The translations under genes and the position numbers were made by a program. Under the pieces are notes generated by a model, which saw only the letters and a program-made list of their open reading frames with translations, did not search any database and was not told where the DNA came from. Shown in pieces: positions 1-9,297 of a stretch of DNA of 64,000 nt. The stretch is from Paenibacillus sp. Lineage in GTDB: Bacteria > Bacillota > Bacilli > Paenibacillales > NBRC-103111. The stretch lies in assembly GCA_031180825.1 (NCBI GenBank), contig JAPSLM010000014.1, forward strand, positions 17,658-81,657. Direction: 5' to 3'. Position 1 is the stretch's first letter, and every line of letters starts with the position of its first letter.

Positions 1-763
1 GCCCCTTCGTATAGGGATGCTGCGGCTCCCGGAACAGCTGCTCCGCGGCCGCCTGCTCCACGATCTCTCCGGCATACATGACGATGATGCGGTCCGCGAT
101 TTCCGCCGCCACCCCCATATCATGCGTAATGAGCAGAATCGACATATTGAACTCCGCTTTCAGCTCCTGCAGCAGCTGAAGAATTTGCGCTTGAATCGTC
201 ACGTCCAGCGCCGTTGTCGGCTCGTCGGCGATGAGCAGCTCCGGGCCGCAGGCCAGAGCCATCGCGATCATCGCGCGCTGCAGCATGCCGCCGGAAAGCT
301 CCCCCGGATACTGCTTCATCCGGAGTTCCGGCTCCGGGATGCCGACCTTGCGCAGGAGCCCGATGCCGCGCTCCCAAGCTTCGGCCCGGGAAGCGATATC
401 GTGAAGCACCATCGATTCGGCGATTTGACTGCCGACCGTAAAAACCGGGTCGAACGCCGCCATCGGCTCCTGGAACACCATGGCGATTCGTTTGCCGCGC
501 CAGCGCCGGATTTCCTCCTGCGGCAGCGCCGTCAAATCCACGCCGTCCATCCGGACATGGCCGCCCGTTATCACGCCGTTTTCGAAGTCGATCAAGCGCA
601 TCAAGGCTTTGGCCGTCACCGTTTTTCCGCTGCCGGACTCGCCGACCAGGCATACCGTTTCGCCGGCTCCGATGCGGAGCGACACGTCCCGGATCGCCGG
701 AAGGCAGCCGGCGGGCGTGACGAAGTCGACCGTTAGATGCTCGATCTCAAGCAATGCCTCCAC
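1..763 (-). CDS. Oligopeptide-type ABC transporter ATP-binding protein (OppD/DppD-like), partial
   Basis: Cytoplasmic ATPase subunit that would energise the two permeases encoded just upstream. Reading the minus strand from a GTG start at 763, the visible 254 codons hold a Walker A motif (GESGSGKT), an ABC signature (LSGGMLQRA), a Walker B motif (LLIADEPTTALD) and an H-loop (LLITHDMG). The start is supported by AAGGAGGT about seven bases upstream of GTG. The C-terminus, where the OppD/DppD family extends past the nucleotide-binding domain, lies beyond the left edge. It is the last visible gene of an operon with two permeases, a binding protein and two flavin monooxygenases. Family assignment is firm; the substrate is inferred only from context. 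Confidence 0.9.
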   Translation of the reverse strand, partial: MEALLEIEHLTVDFVTPAGCLPAIRDVSLRIGAGETVCLVGESGSGKTVTAKALMRLIDFENGVITGGHVRMDGVDLTALPQEEIRRWRGKRIAMVFQEPMAAFDPVFTVGSQIAESMVLHDIASRAEAWERGIGLLRKVGIPEPELRMKQYPGELSGGMLQRAMIAMALACGPELLIADEPTTALDVTIQAQILQLLQELKAEFNMSILLITHDMGVAAEIADRIIVMYAGEIVEQAAAEQLFREPQHPYTKG

Positions 764-851
764 TCGGGCACCTCCTTCTGACGTAGTAGATATCCGGCGC
801 TAAAGCTCAGTGAATAGCATGCCGACGATTTCCGCTATCTCCGCTCTTCTA

Positions 852-1745
852 TCACGGGCTTCGCTTCGGGTCCAGCCGGTCGCGGAGCCGATCGCCGATC
901 AGATTAATGGCCAGCACGAATAAGGTAATCGCCATCCCCGGGAACGTCGCCATCCACCAAGCGACAGTCAAATAGCCGCGCCCCTGCGACAGCAGCGTGC
1001 CCCAGTCCGGGATTTCCCGCAGCACGCCCAACCCCAGAAAGCTGAGCGACGCGCCGATCAAGATCGAAGAACCGACGCCGATCGTCGCCATAACAAGCAG
1101 CGGAGACCACGAGCCCGGCAGCACATGCCGCAGAAGGATATGCGGATGGGATGCGCCGACCGAGCGGGAAGCCGTTACGTAAGGACGCGCCTTGATGCTG
1201 AGCACTTGGCCCCGCAGCACGCGGGCGTATCTCGGGACGGCCGATACGCTTACGGCCAGCACCACATTGAACAGGCTCGGGCCGAGGGCGGCGGCAATGG
1301 CGAGCGCAAGCAGCAGGCTCGGAATCGCCATCAGTATATCGATGAACCGCATGAGCACGGTATCGACCGCACCGCCGATATAGCCCGACAGCGCGCCGAT
1401 CAGACTGCCGGCCAGACCGCCGAGCAGCACGGACGCGACGCCGATGAGCAGCGAGCTTCGGGCCCCGTAGACGACGACGCTGAAGACGTCCCGCCCGAAA
1501 TAATCGGTGCCGAACAGGTGGGCGGCTCCCGGCGGCTGCAAAATCCGGTCCGCACGCATATCCGTCGGCGAATAAGAGGCGATCCACTGCGGGAAGACGG
1601 CGCATGCCGCAAGGAAGAGCACCACCAGCACCGCCCCGCAGAAGAACGGCCCGGATAGGGACGAGCGCTTCGGACGGCTCGGAGCGGATACGAGCGCTCG
1701 CCTGCGGGACCAAACCGGTCTGGCGGCCGTAACGACGCTTTTCAT
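852..1745 (-). CDS. Oligopeptide-type ABC transporter permease (OppC/DppC-like)
   Basis: Integral membrane subunit of 297 aa. After a basic N-terminus (residues 1-30) comes a first membrane segment (about 32-50), an extracytoplasmic loop with the family-typical HLFGTDYFGRDVFS region, then further membrane segments enclosing the permease cytoplasmic loop (ASLSFLGLG and nearby). GAGGGATAAATC precedes the ATG. It follows the DppB-like gene by 34 bases and precedes the ATPase gene by 88 bases in the same direction, so a single transcript is likely. Length and motif order match the DppC family. Confidence 0.93.
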   Translation of the reverse strand: MKSVVTAARPVWSRRRALVSAPSRPKRSSLSGPFFCGAVLVVLFLAACAVFPQWIASYSPTDMRADRILQPPGAAHLFGTDYFGRDVFSVVVYGARSSLLIGVASVLLGGLAGSLIGALSGYIGGAVDTVLMRFIDILMAIPSLLLALAIAAALGPSLFNVVLAVSVSAVPRYARVLRGQVLSIKARPYVTASRSVGASHPHILLRHVLPGSWSPLLVMATIGVGSSILIGASLSFLGLGVLREIPDWGTLLSQGRGYLTVAWWMATFPGMAITLFVLAINLIGDRLRDRLDPKRSP

Positions 1746-1779
1746 GATTTATCCCTCATTTCCTGCCTGATTACTTGGT

Positions 1780-2706
1780 TTAAACTGAGCGTCTTACCCT
1801 CGGATCGACAATCGAGTACGAAATATCCACCAGCAGGTTCACGACGACATACGCGATCGCGGTGAAAAAGACGACGCCCTGCACAACCGGCAAATCTTTG
1901 GCCGTAATGGCGTCCGCCAGCAGGCGCCCGATGCCCTGCCGGGAAAAGACGGTTTCGATCACGACGGCCCCCGCCATCAGCTCGCCGATCTGAATCCCGA
2001 CCATCGTGATCGCCGGAATGAGCGCATTGCGCAGCGCGTGCCGGTACATGACGATTCGTTCCGGCAGGCCCTTGGAGCGCAGCGTGCCGATAAACGGCTC
2101 GCCCAGCACCTCAAGCATGCTGTTGCGCACCATGCGCACGATGAAGCCGGCGCCGACAAGCCCGAGCGTCAAAGCGGGAAGAATCAGCGTCCGAACGCCC
2201 TCCGAGCCCATAGCGGGCAGCCACTGAAGCTGCACCGAGAAGATCAGGATGAGCAAAATGCCCGACCAGAACGTCGGCATCGAGATGCCGGACAGGCTGA
2301 CGATCCGGGCGATCAGGTCGACCGCGCGCCCCTTATGGATCGCCGAGAGCACGCCGAGCACGACGCCGAGCGCAACGGCGACGATCGAGCTGACCAAGGT
2401 TAAGAGGACGGTGGCGGGGAACTGCTCCCAGATTTTCGGCAGCACCGGATCGTCGCTGACAAGCGAACGCCCGAAATCTCCGCGAACCATATCCCACAGG
2501 TACGTGCCCAGTCGGACCCCTGCCGGCTGGTCGAGCCCGAGCTGGTGGCGCAGGTTCTGCACCGTTTCTTGACTGGCCGGCGACCCGGCCAGCATGGTCA
2601 AAACCGGATCGCCCGGCAGCAGGTACAGGATGAAAAAGACAAGGATCAAGGCTCCGAGGATGACCAAAACGGACGATAAAAGACGCTGAACGATTACCCC
2701 AGCCAT
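1780..2706 (-). CDS. Oligopeptide-type ABC transporter permease (OppB/DppB-like)
   Basis: Second membrane subunit of the same importer, 308 aa. The N-terminal membrane helix is followed by the family's LPGDPVLTMLAG and RHQLGLDQP region, then five further hydrophobic segments and a closing VDPRVRR. I prefer the ATG at 2706 over the GTG two codons earlier, because AAGGAG lies eight bases before the ATG but only two before the GTG. It starts 20 bases after the binding-protein gene. The residues do not reveal the transported compound. Confidence 0.93.
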   Translation of the reverse strand: MAGVIVQRLLSSVLVILGALILVFFILYLLPGDPVLTMLAGSPASQETVQNLRHQLGLDQPAGVRLGTYLWDMVRGDFGRSLVSDDPVLPKIWEQFPATVLLTLVSSIVAVALGVVLGVLSAIHKGRAVDLIARIVSLSGISMPTFWSGILLILIFSVQLQWLPAMGSEGVRTLILPALTLGLVGAGFIVRMVRNSMLEVLGEPFIGTLRSKGLPERIVMYRHALRNALIPAITMVGIQIGELMAGAVVIETVFSRQGIGRLLADAITAKDLPVVQGVVFFTAIAYVVVNLLVDISYSIVDPRVRRSV

Positions 2707-2726
2707 AGCCACGGCTCCTTCCGTCG

Positions 2727-4376
2727 TTATTTTTTCACCGTCACGTCATAGAAGAGCGGGTAACCGAGCGAATCGAATTTCAGGCCGCGAACCGATTTGG
2801 CGGCAGCCACCGTATACGGGAACACGTATACCGGGAAACCGTAGGCGTTGTCCACGACATAGCTCTGCACCTTCTTATATATTTCGGCGCGCTTTGCCCG
2901 GTCCTGCTCCCGCAGCCCTTCTTCCAGCCATTGATCCAGCTGCGGATCGGAATGCCGGGTATGGTTATGGCCCCATTTTTCCGGCGTCGGAATCGCGTTC
3001 GTGTGGAAGAAGCTGCGCAAAATGTCCGGGTCGCCCGATACATTGCTGACGCCGACCAAATCGTTCGTCCCCTTGACCATGATCGCATGGGTCGTATCCG
3101 GAAGCAGCTCGATGTTGACGGCGATGCCGACCTGCTTCAGCTGCTGCTGGATCATGGCGGCGATGTCGTTGCGCTTTTCCCGGTTGGGCGAACCGTCGAT
3201 GTAGCGCAGCGTCAGCGGCTTGCCGTCCTTCGCCCGGATGCCGTCGGCTCCGCGCACCCACCCCAGCTCGTCGAGCAAGGCATTTGCTTTGGCGATGTCG
3301 GGCTTCACGGCCTGTTCGAGCGAGGCGTTATAGCCCGGCATGGACGGCGACAGCGGAGACCACGCTCGCGGATACGCGCCCAGATACAGCGTCTTGACGA
3401 TCGCCTCGAAGTCGATGGCGAGCTGCACAGCTTTGCGCGCCTTCAGCTCGTTCCATGGAGGATGCTGCTGATTCAGCATGAGCGTATACGGAATGCCCGT
3501 CGATTCGGCCTGCAGCAGATTGACGTTCGGGTCGCCTTTGAGCGAGACGAGATTTTGCGGCGGCACGGTCTCGACGGCCAGCACCTGCCCGCTCTGCACG
3601 CTGCCGATGCGGGTCGCCTCCTCCGGAATGATTTTAAAGGTCAGCTTATCGATGCGCGCCGGACCGGAATTTTCGGCAATCGGCGGCCCCCACTTGTAGT
3701 CCGGGTTTTTCTCCAGCCGGATCGCCGCATTCTCCGTCCAGCCGGCGAATGTGAACGGGCCGGTGCCGACCGGATGCTTGCCCAGCTGGTCCTTGTGCTT
3801 CTCCGCCGCAGCCGGCGACACGATGCCGAGAAACGCTTGGCTCAAGCTGCTGAGAAAGGCGCTGTAGGGCGATTTCAAGCTGACTTTGACCGTGTGGTCG
3901 TCTATCACTTCCGACGATGCATAGGGCCCGATCAGCGTCACCGCAAACCGGGACTTGGTCGCCGGGTTGACGATGCGGTCAAAATTGAACTTGACGGCTG
4001 CAGCGTTAAACGGCGTGCCGTCGTGGAACTTGACGTCCTTGCGCAGCTTGAAAGTATAGCTTTTGCCGTCCGGGGAGACCGTCCATTCCGTCGCAAGCCA
4101 CGGCTTGATCGTCTGGTCGGGCATTTGCACGACCAAGCTGTCGTACAGCGCCCGCATGACCCGGTAATCGACCGCTCCGGGGACGACGTTCGGGTCAAGC
4201 CCCGACGGCGACGTGGCGAGGCCGAAAGTCAATTCGCCGCCCGGCGCGCCCGGCTGCGTTTCTCCCGCCTGCCCTCCCGACGAAGGCTTGACGCCCGCTT
4301 CGCCTCCGCAGCCTGCCGCAAGAAGCAGCAAAGCTGCGGCGAGCATCCATGACCGTAGTAACCGTAACCGTTTCAC
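2727..4376 (-). CDS. ABC transporter substrate-binding lipoprotein, family 5 (OppA/DppA-like)
   Basis: Extracytoplasmic binding protein, 549 aa, anchored by lipidation: a basic N-terminus, a hydrophobic stretch and the lipobox LAAGC at about residues 18-22, followed by a Gly/Ser-rich linker. The mature part has the SBP family 5 signature region (LRKDVKFHDGTPFNA) and the typical C-terminal fold. A GTG at 4376 is chosen because GGAGAGGG lies five bases upstream; a TTG five codons earlier would overlap that ribosome binding site. The neighbours are two luciferase-like monooxygenases. Family 5 proteins bind peptides but also nickel, opines and chelates such as EDTA, so a peptide substrate should not be assumed. 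Confidence 0.92.
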   Translation of the reverse strand: MKRLRLLRSWMLAAALLLLAAGCGGEAGVKPSSGGQAGETQPGAPGGELTFGLATSPSGLDPNVVPGAVDYRVMRALYDSLVVQMPDQTIKPWLATEWTVSPDGKSYTFKLRKDVKFHDGTPFNAAAVKFNFDRIVNPATKSRFAVTLIGPYASSEVIDDHTVKVSLKSPYSAFLSSLSQAFLGIVSPAAAEKHKDQLGKHPVGTGPFTFAGWTENAAIRLEKNPDYKWGPPIAENSGPARIDKLTFKIIPEEATRIGSVQSGQVLAVETVPPQNLVSLKGDPNVNLLQAESTGIPYTLMLNQQHPPWNELKARKAVQLAIDFEAIVKTLYLGAYPRAWSPLSPSMPGYNASLEQAVKPDIAKANALLDELGWVRGADGIRAKDGKPLTLRYIDGSPNREKRNDIAAMIQQQLKQVGIAVNIELLPDTTHAIMVKGTNDLVGVSNVSGDPDILRSFFHTNAIPTPEKWGHNHTRHSDPQLDQWLEEGLREQDRAKRAEIYKKVQSYVVDNAYGFPVYVFPYTVAAAKSVRGLKFDSLGYPLFYDVTVKK

Positions 4377-4428
4377 TGGGACCCTCTCCAATCGTGAGCG
4401 TAAAATCGCAAGCCATGATCGAGTCCGA

Positions 4429-5778
4429 TCAGGAGCTTTTCACAAAATCTTGCTGCTTTCGTCTGGCGAGCGTATAGCGGTTTTCCGGCTTGGCGAGGCC
4501 CAAATTCCCGCGCAGCGTGTCGGCCTCGTACTCCTTCCGGTAGATTCCCCGCTCCTGCAAAATCGGAACGACCAGCTCGACGAAATCGTCGAGTCCTCCC
4601 GGCACGCTCGAATGAATAATAAATCCGTCGGCCGCCTTCTCCTCGAACCACTGCTGAACGAGGTCGGCCACCTTCTCCGGCGTCCCGATAAACCGGCCTT
4701 TCGGCGTCGCCGTCTGCAGAGCTACCTGCCGCAGCGTCAATCGCTGCTCCTTTGCCGTCTGCTTGATTTTGTCCGTCGTGCTGCGGAAGCTGTTGCTGCC
4801 GATCTCGCCCAAATCCGGGAAAGGTTCGTCCAGCGGGAACTGCGAGAAGTCGAAATGGTCAAAAAAGCGGCCCAGGTAGTTCAGGGCGTTCTCAATCGTC
4901 ATGAGATTTGCGATCTCTTCGTATTTGCGCTCGGCCTCCTCCTCCGTCCGCCCGACGATCGGCCCGATGCCCGGGAAAATGAGAATATCGTCGGATGTCC
5001 GGCCGTATGCGGCGGCCCGCGCCTTCACGTCCCGGTAAAAGCGCTTGGCGTCCTCGATCGACTCGTGCCCGGCGAACACCGCGTCGGCCGTCTTGGCGGC
5101 CAAGGTGCGGCCGCTGTCCGACGACCCGGCCTGGAACACGATCGGGTGCCCCTGCTTGGAGCGGGCAAGGTTAAGCGGACCCTGCACGGAGAAAAACGGC
5201 CCCTTGTGATCCAGCCGGTGCATTTTATCCGGATCGAAAAATACGCCCGAGGCTTTATCCCGCACAAACGCGTCGTCCTCCCAGGAGTCCCACAGCCCGC
5301 GGGTCACCTCCAAAAATTCCTCGGCGATCTTGTAGCGCAGGTCGTGCGACGGATGCTCCTTCTTGCCGTAGTTGAGGGCGGAGCCTTCCAGCGGTGAGGT
5401 GACCACATTCCATCCGGCCCGGCCTCCGCTGATGTGATCAAGGGAAGCGAACTGTCTGGCGACCGTGAACGGTTCGCTGTAGGAGGTCGACAAGGTGCCG
5501 ACGAGACCGATCTTCGACGTGACCGCGCCGAGCGCGGATAAAATGGTGACCGGCTCGAACCGGTTCAGAAAGTGCGGAATCGACTTTTCGTTAATGTACA
5601 AGCCGTCGGCGATAAATACCAAATCGAATTTGCCCTCTTCGGCCTTGCGGGCCTGCTTCGTATAGAACTCGAAGCTGACGCTGGCGTCCGCCTGGATATC
5701 CGGGTGTCTCCAAGCCGCCATATTCCCTCCGACGCCGTGGATAATCGCGCCCAATTTCAGCTTTCTTGCGTTAGCCAT
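4429..5778 (-). CDS. LLM-class flavin-dependent monooxygenase, NtaA/SnaA/DszA type
   Basis: Cytoplasmic FMNH2-dependent monooxygenase of 449 aa. The length and N-terminal pattern (a glycine-rich start, then WRHPDIQ), the [10 protein letters not shown] segment (about 127-136) and GPLNLARS...PIVFQAGSS (about 202-220) are those of the NtaA/SnaA/DszA branch, which oxidises nitrilotriacetate, EDTA-type chelates, pristinamycin or dibenzothiophene sulfone using reduced flavin from a separate reductase. No flavin reductase is visible here. The gene lies 25 bases after another LLM monooxygenase and 52 bases before the binding-protein gene, so uptake and oxidation look coupled. The substrate is unknown; organosulfur or aminopolycarboxylate compounds are the best guesses. 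Confidence 0.9.
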   Translation of the reverse strand: MANARKLKLGAIIHGVGGNMAAWRHPDIQADASVSFEFYTKQARKAEEGKFDLVFIADGLYINEKSIPHFLNRFEPVTILSALGAVTSKIGLVGTLSTSYSEPFTVARQFASLDHISGGRAGWNVVTSPLEGSALNYGKKEHPSHDLRYKIAEEFLEVTRGLWDSWEDDAFVRDKASGVFFDPDKMHRLDHKGPFFSVQGPLNLARSKQGHPIVFQAGSSDSGRTLAAKTADAVFAGHESIEDAKRFYRDVKARAAAYGRTSDDILIFPGIGPIVGRTEEEAERKYEEIANLMTIENALNYLGRFFDHFDFSQFPLDEPFPDLGEIGSNSFRSTTDKIKQTAKEQRLTLRQVALQTATPKGRFIGTPEKVADLVQQWFEEKAADGFIIHSSVPGGLDDFVELVVPILQERGIYRKEYEADTLRGNLGLAKPENRYTLARRKQQDFVKSS

Positions 5779-5803
5779 ACCGATTCCTCCCCCGTTTTCC
5801 CGT

Positions 5804-6817
5804 TTATACGACCGTCTCGGCGAATGCTTCCTTAAGCTCCGACAGCGCCCAAAGCCTCTGCCCGAATTCCTTCAAGGCAACAATCAGAATCAGTTCGTCC
5901 ACGCCGTACTTGCGCTGGATGTCCAGCAGCTTCGCGCGAACGGTTTCCTTGGAGCCGTGCACGACATCCGCATCCTTGACTTCGATCGTATATTTCTCCT
6001 CGCTTTGCCGTCCGAATTCTTCCGCATGCTCTACGGTTTTGACGGTGATCGTCCTTCCGCTTTCCAGATGAATCTTCACGAGCTTGGCGTCGGCGGCAAG
6101 CCGTTGTGCTTCTTCGTCCGTATCCGCCACAATGACCGACAGTGCAAGAATGGCCTCCGGCCGGAGGGATCTCCGGGGCACGAACCGGTTCCGGTACGTG
6201 TCCAGCGACTGCCGGACAATCGCTTCGTCGCCGTTTATAAACTGCGCGAACACGTAGGGGATGCCCCGGCTCGCCGCAAGCTCCGCACTGGCCGGCGTTG
6301 TTCCGAGCAGGTACAGGTCTGCGGGCTCCGCCGGCACTGGAATCGCTTTGAGCCCATGCAGCGGGTGGTCGCCGGGAATCGTATCGGTCAAAAACTGCTC
6401 CAGCTCGATCAGCTTATCCGCCAGCGGTCTGCCTTGTCCGGCCGTCTCCTGCTGGAGCGCCTTCGTCGAGCGGGGAAGCCCTCCCGGCGCCCGGCCGATG
6501 CCGAGGTCTACCCTTCCCGGAGCAAGCGAGGCGAGCACGTTGAAGTTTTCCGCCACCTTGTACGGACTGTAATGCTGCAGCATGACCCCGCCGGAGCCGA
6601 TGCGAATGCGTTCGGTTTGCGCCAGCAAATGCGCGATCAGCACCTCCGGCGAAGAGCCTGCGACGGCCGCCGAATCGTGATGCTCGGATACCCAGAACCG
6701 GCGGTAGCCGAGCTCCTCCGCTTTGCGCGCCAGAGCCACCGTATGCCGGAACGCGTCGACCGCCGTTTTTCCTTCGTCAAACGGACTTTGATCCAAGATG
6801 CTTAGCTTCAGCCCCAT
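5804..6817 (-). CDS. LLM-class flavin-dependent oxidoreductase (luciferase-like, MsnO8-type)
   Basis: A 337-aa luciferase-like protein. It begins [14 protein letters not shown] and contains [21 protein letters not shown] and [11 protein letters not shown], hallmarks of the MsnO8-type single-component LLM subgroup. The ATG at 6817 follows AGGAGGGATGGACG. It is the first gene after the LysR regulator and the start of the structural operon; a promoter with a LysR-type box lies immediately upstream. In homologous Firmicutes clusters such proteins accompany sulfur-source transporters, but the reaction here is inferred only from family. Confidence 0.9.
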   Translation of the reverse strand: MGLKLSILDQSPFDEGKTAVDAFRHTVALARKAEELGYRRFWVSEHHDSAAVAGSSPEVLIAHLLAQTERIRIGSGGVMLQHYSPYKVAENFNVLASLAPGRVDLGIGRAPGGLPRSTKALQQETAGQGRPLADKLIELEQFLTDTIPGDHPLHGLKAIPVPAEPADLYLLGTTPASAELAASRGIPYVFAQFINGDEAIVRQSLDTYRNRFVPRRSLRPEAILALSVIVADTDEEAQRLAADAKLVKIHLESGRTITVKTVEHAEEFGRQSEEKYTIEVKDADVVHGSKETVRAKLLDIQRKYGVDELILIVALKEFGQRLWALSELKEAFAETVV

Positions 6818-6893
6818 CGTCCATCCCTCCTGTAATCGGCTATTGAATTATGTAAAATCCAATAGGTTTTGTCGGTTTTATTTGGTTAAAAAA

Positions 6894-6969
6894 AGTCTAT
6901 CATCGCCCCTGGGGTCCGTCAACGGGGTTCGTAATAGAGGATTTCTATCCTTAAATCGAACAATTCGAT
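6894..6969 (-). promoter_or_regulatory. Promoter and LysR-type operators of the monooxygenase/ABC operon
   Basis: On the minus strand, TTGACG (6917-6922), a 17-base spacer and TAGACT (6894-6899) form a near-consensus SigA promoter. Upstream of the -35 lies ATAG-N7-CTAT (6934-6948), a T-N11-A LysR box, and next to the regulator's stop codon a perfect ATCGAA-N3-TTCGAT palindrome (6955-6969). An inverted CTATTG-N14-CAATAG also lies in the 5' leader. The spacing fits activation by the LysR protein encoded directly upstream. Confidence 0.6.
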
Positions 6970-7860
6970 TCAAGCATCCCGTTTCCAATCGATCTCCCGG
7001 CCGAGCTCCAGCACCATTTTGCCGAAAGCCGATCCTTCCCCTTTGAGCGAAACGAGATTGGTACGCAGGGTGATGCCGGCAAGGGAAGGAATGTCGACCG
7101 GCCACAGCAGCCCTTCCTTCACTTCCTTGCGCACGCACAGCTCCGGCAGGAAGCTGATCCCCAGTTCTTTCAGCACCAGCTTCTTGGCCGTCTCCAGATT
7201 GTCGAGATGCAGCTCGATATTCGGCGGACGGTCGAGCGTGTCGAACAGCCGGTGAATTTTCATCCAATCGAGGGCCCCGCATTCGAAAAATACGATCGGC
7301 TCGTTTCCGATCTCCTCCAGCGCAATGCGCTCTTGGCTCGTAAACGGATGCTCCCGGTACACAAATAGGCGGATCGGGTCCTCGTAGAACCGGACGGAGT
7401 CCACATGCGGGTGCGTAATGTTGCGCACAAGCCCGACGTCCACTTCCTTGTTCAGCAGCTTTTCCAAGATCGACTCGCTTGAAGCCGTAACTAATTTCAG
7501 TTGGAGATCGGGGTATTTTTGCTTCAAAAGAGGCACCAGCTCCGGGATCATATAATTGGCTGCGGAGACGGTGCAGCCGATCCGAAGCTCGTGGGGCGCG
7601 GCGTTCATCTGCTGCAGCTGCTGCTTGCCTTTCTTGTACGTCTGCAGCACTTGCTGGGCGTAAGGCAAAAACCGCTTGCCCTTGTCCGTCAGCGAAAAAT
7701 GCCGGCCTTCCCGATCGAAAAGCTTGACGTCCAATTCGCGCTCCAGCGACTGGATGCGGGCGGTAATGGACGGTTGGGACAAGAACAACGCGTCGGCCGC
7801 TTTGTTAAAGCTGTTAAAATGAATGACATAGACGAACGCCTCGAGATTCTCAATATTCAC
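6970..7860 (-). CDS. LysR-family transcriptional regulator (CysL/YtlI-like)
   Basis: A 296-aa regulator. The N-terminal winged helix-turn-helix (MNIENLEAFVYVIHFNSF...LFLSQPSITARIQSLERELG-like, residues 1-62) is followed by the two-lobed LysR effector domain (about 90-290). The GTG start at 7860 has AGGAGGAG five bases upstream. It lies 152 bases upstream of the monooxygenase operon on the same strand, so it probably controls that operon and itself. Its similarity to sulfur-metabolism regulators of the CysB/CysL group is an impression from the sequence, not a database result. Confidence 0.9.
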   Translation of the reverse strand: MNIENLEAFVYVIHFNSFNKAADALFLSQPSITARIQSLERELDVKLFDREGRHFSLTDKGKRFLPYAQQVLQTYKKGKQQLQQMNAAPHELRIGCTVSAANYMIPELVPLLKQKYPDLQLKLVTASSESILEKLLNKEVDVGLVRNITHPHVDSVRFYEDPIRLFVYREHPFTSQERIALEEIGNEPIVFFECGALDWMKIHRLFDTLDRPPNIELHLDNLETAKKLVLKELGISFLPELCVRKEVKEGLLWPVDIPSLAGITLRTNLVSLKGEGSAFGKMVLELGREIDWKRDA

Positions 7861-8184
7861 GAGCGCTCCTCCTCCTTCCAGCTCTTGGCGAACTTGTTAA
7901 AAAACAATATATCATAAGTATTCCTTTCGGAATAGTGTAATTTATATTCGAACGAAAACTCCTTGGCGGCACGCAACTTCCGCGACTTTGTCGTCCGGTA
8001 TTTTTGCCGAGCGGTAGAAGCGAAGCCTTAAGGAGAAATCAATATCCGTAAAACTTAGTTCAGTTTCCGAGATATCGGCAAACGGGCAAATCCGTTAAGC
8101 TTATAAGAAAGGCGGCCGGCCGAGGCGGGTTTGGACCAAGCTTCACTGCCTGTAAAGCTATTCATTTCGAAAGGATGTGTTCTG
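7861..8184. other. Intergenic region with LysR-gene operator and beta-helix gene leader
   Basis: The left part holds the regulator's own upstream region, with a clear inverted repeat TATTCC-TTTC-GGAATA at 7919-7934, a plausible autoregulatory LysR site. The right part (about 8040-8175) is a GC-rich, structure-prone leader to the plus-strand beta-helix gene containing two AAGCTT copies and a GGCGGCCGGCC stretch. I could not match it to a known riboswitch. No additional gene is visible. Confidence 0.5.
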
Positions 8185-9252
8185 ATGTTCGCCAAAACAT
8201 ACGCAGCACTCTCATTCGCAGTTATCGTTTGCTTTGCTCTTCTTGCTTTCGGAGCGCCGGCGCACACCGCATGGGCCGCGACCAAAACCGTCCCTTCCGG
8301 CGACGTGGCCAACCTGCGCAGCTGCCTGGCGTCCGTCCAGCCGGGAGACATCCTTGAAGTATCGGGCACGTATACCGTATCGGACGGCACGATTGCGACG
8401 TCGGTCAACGGAAGCGCGGGCAAGTATATTACGATCCGGGGAACGGGCAGCGGAGCAACCTTCAACTTTACCGAATCCGCGGGCAATGCGGCTTTTCATA
8501 TCAAAAACAATTATTACAAGCTGGAAAACGTCACGATTCATGCGAATTCCAAATCGAACAAAGGCATTCTGATCGAAGCCTCGCACGGGTATCTTACGAA
8601 AGTGACGGTAAAGAATACGCTGGGCGAAGCCTTCAAAATCCGGAAAAACAGCCAGTACTGGCTCCTTGAAGACTGCACCGCGGAATCTACGGGGAAAAGC
8701 GGAAAATTCGGGGAAGGGTACTATGTGGGGGATGCCGATCAGAACTGGCGGACGAAGCCGGATGCGGACCGGAGCGGATACATTACGTTCCTGAACTGCA
8801 AGGCCATTCTGACCAAGAACGACGGCTTCGACTTCAAGGAAGACACGCACCACATCAAGGTGATCGGAAGCACGGTCGATTTCAAGAAAACCGTGCCGGA
8901 GTCCTCGGTAGGAAACAACGGCCTGTACATCCGCGCAAACAACGTGCAGGTAATCGGCACGACGGTGAAAAACAACGCCGGAACCGGCCAGGTTTTCCGC
9001 GCCAACAAAATGACCGCCGCCGACGGCGTATCGTACGGCAGCAATCTTGAGCTCAAAGCCGTAACCGCTTCGAATCTCGGCGGCGCGATGATTCATACGA
9101 ACTTCGGCTCGACGAAGCTGTATACGGATTATACGATGACCGACGTCGCGGGAGGGCTGAAAAAGTCCGGTTCCGCCGCAATCACTACGCTCGCACCGTC
9201 CGCTTTCACGGAAATGACCTGGAACGGGGAGGGCGGCGATACGTACCAGTAA
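8185..9252 (+). CDS. Secreted right-handed beta-helix protein, pectate-lyase-like
   Basis: A secreted protein of 355 aa. Residues 1 to about 32 are a signal peptide (hydrophobic core, cleavage near AWA-AT). The mature part is rich in Asn/Gly/Thr turns and regularly spaced beta strands (for example KNNYYKLENVTI, ASHGYLTKVTV, DGFDFKED, NNGLYIRANNVQVIG), as in parallel beta-helix polysaccharide lyases. DGFDFKED resembles the calcium-binding turn of some PL9-type enzymes, but I cannot assign a PL family. The ATG at 8185 has AAGGATG eight bases upstream; an earlier in-frame ATG at 8131 lacks a ribosome binding site and would add a non-signal extension. It stands alone, transcribed away from the LysR gene, with a terminator after it. 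Confidence 0.85.
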   Translation: MFAKTYAALSFAVIVCFALLAFGAPAHTAWAATKTVPSGDVANLRSCLASVQPGDILEVSGTYTVSDGTIATSVNGSAGKYITIRGTGSGATFNFTESAGNAAFHIKNNYYKLENVTIHANSKSNKGILIEASHGYLTKVTVKNTLGEAFKIRKNSQYWLLEDCTAESTGKSGKFGEGYYVGDADQNWRTKPDADRSGYITFLNCKAILTKNDGFDFKEDTHHIKVIGSTVDFKKTVPESSVGNNGLYIRANNVQVIGTTVKNNAGTGQVFRANKMTAADGVSYGSNLELKAVTASNLGGAMIHTNFGSTKLYTDYTMTDVAGGLKKSGSAAITTLAPSAFTEMTWNGEGGDTYQ

Positions 9253-9264
9253 GTTTCAAGACCA

Positions 9265-9288
9265 AAGGCCAGCCATGCGGCTGGCCTT
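9265..9288. terminator. Bidirectional stem-loop between convergent genes
   Basis: A perfect 10-bp stem (AAGGCCAGCC/GGCTGGCCTT) with an ATGC loop lies between the stop codons of the beta-helix gene and the convergent acyltransferase gene. The T-rich tails are weak on both sides. Confidence 0.7.
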
Positions 9289-9297
9289 GCTGCTTGT

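Noticed and set aside
2931..4352. Long plus-strand open frame (about 470 codons)
   Set aside because: Antisense to the binding-protein gene, Arg/His-rich and without a family pattern; a GC-driven shadow frame.
8080..8175. Possible cyclic-di-GMP riboswitch before the beta-helix gene
   Set aside because: A GGGCAAATCC stretch and GAAAGG recall the GEMM motif, but the conserved GACGCAAAGCC part is absent.
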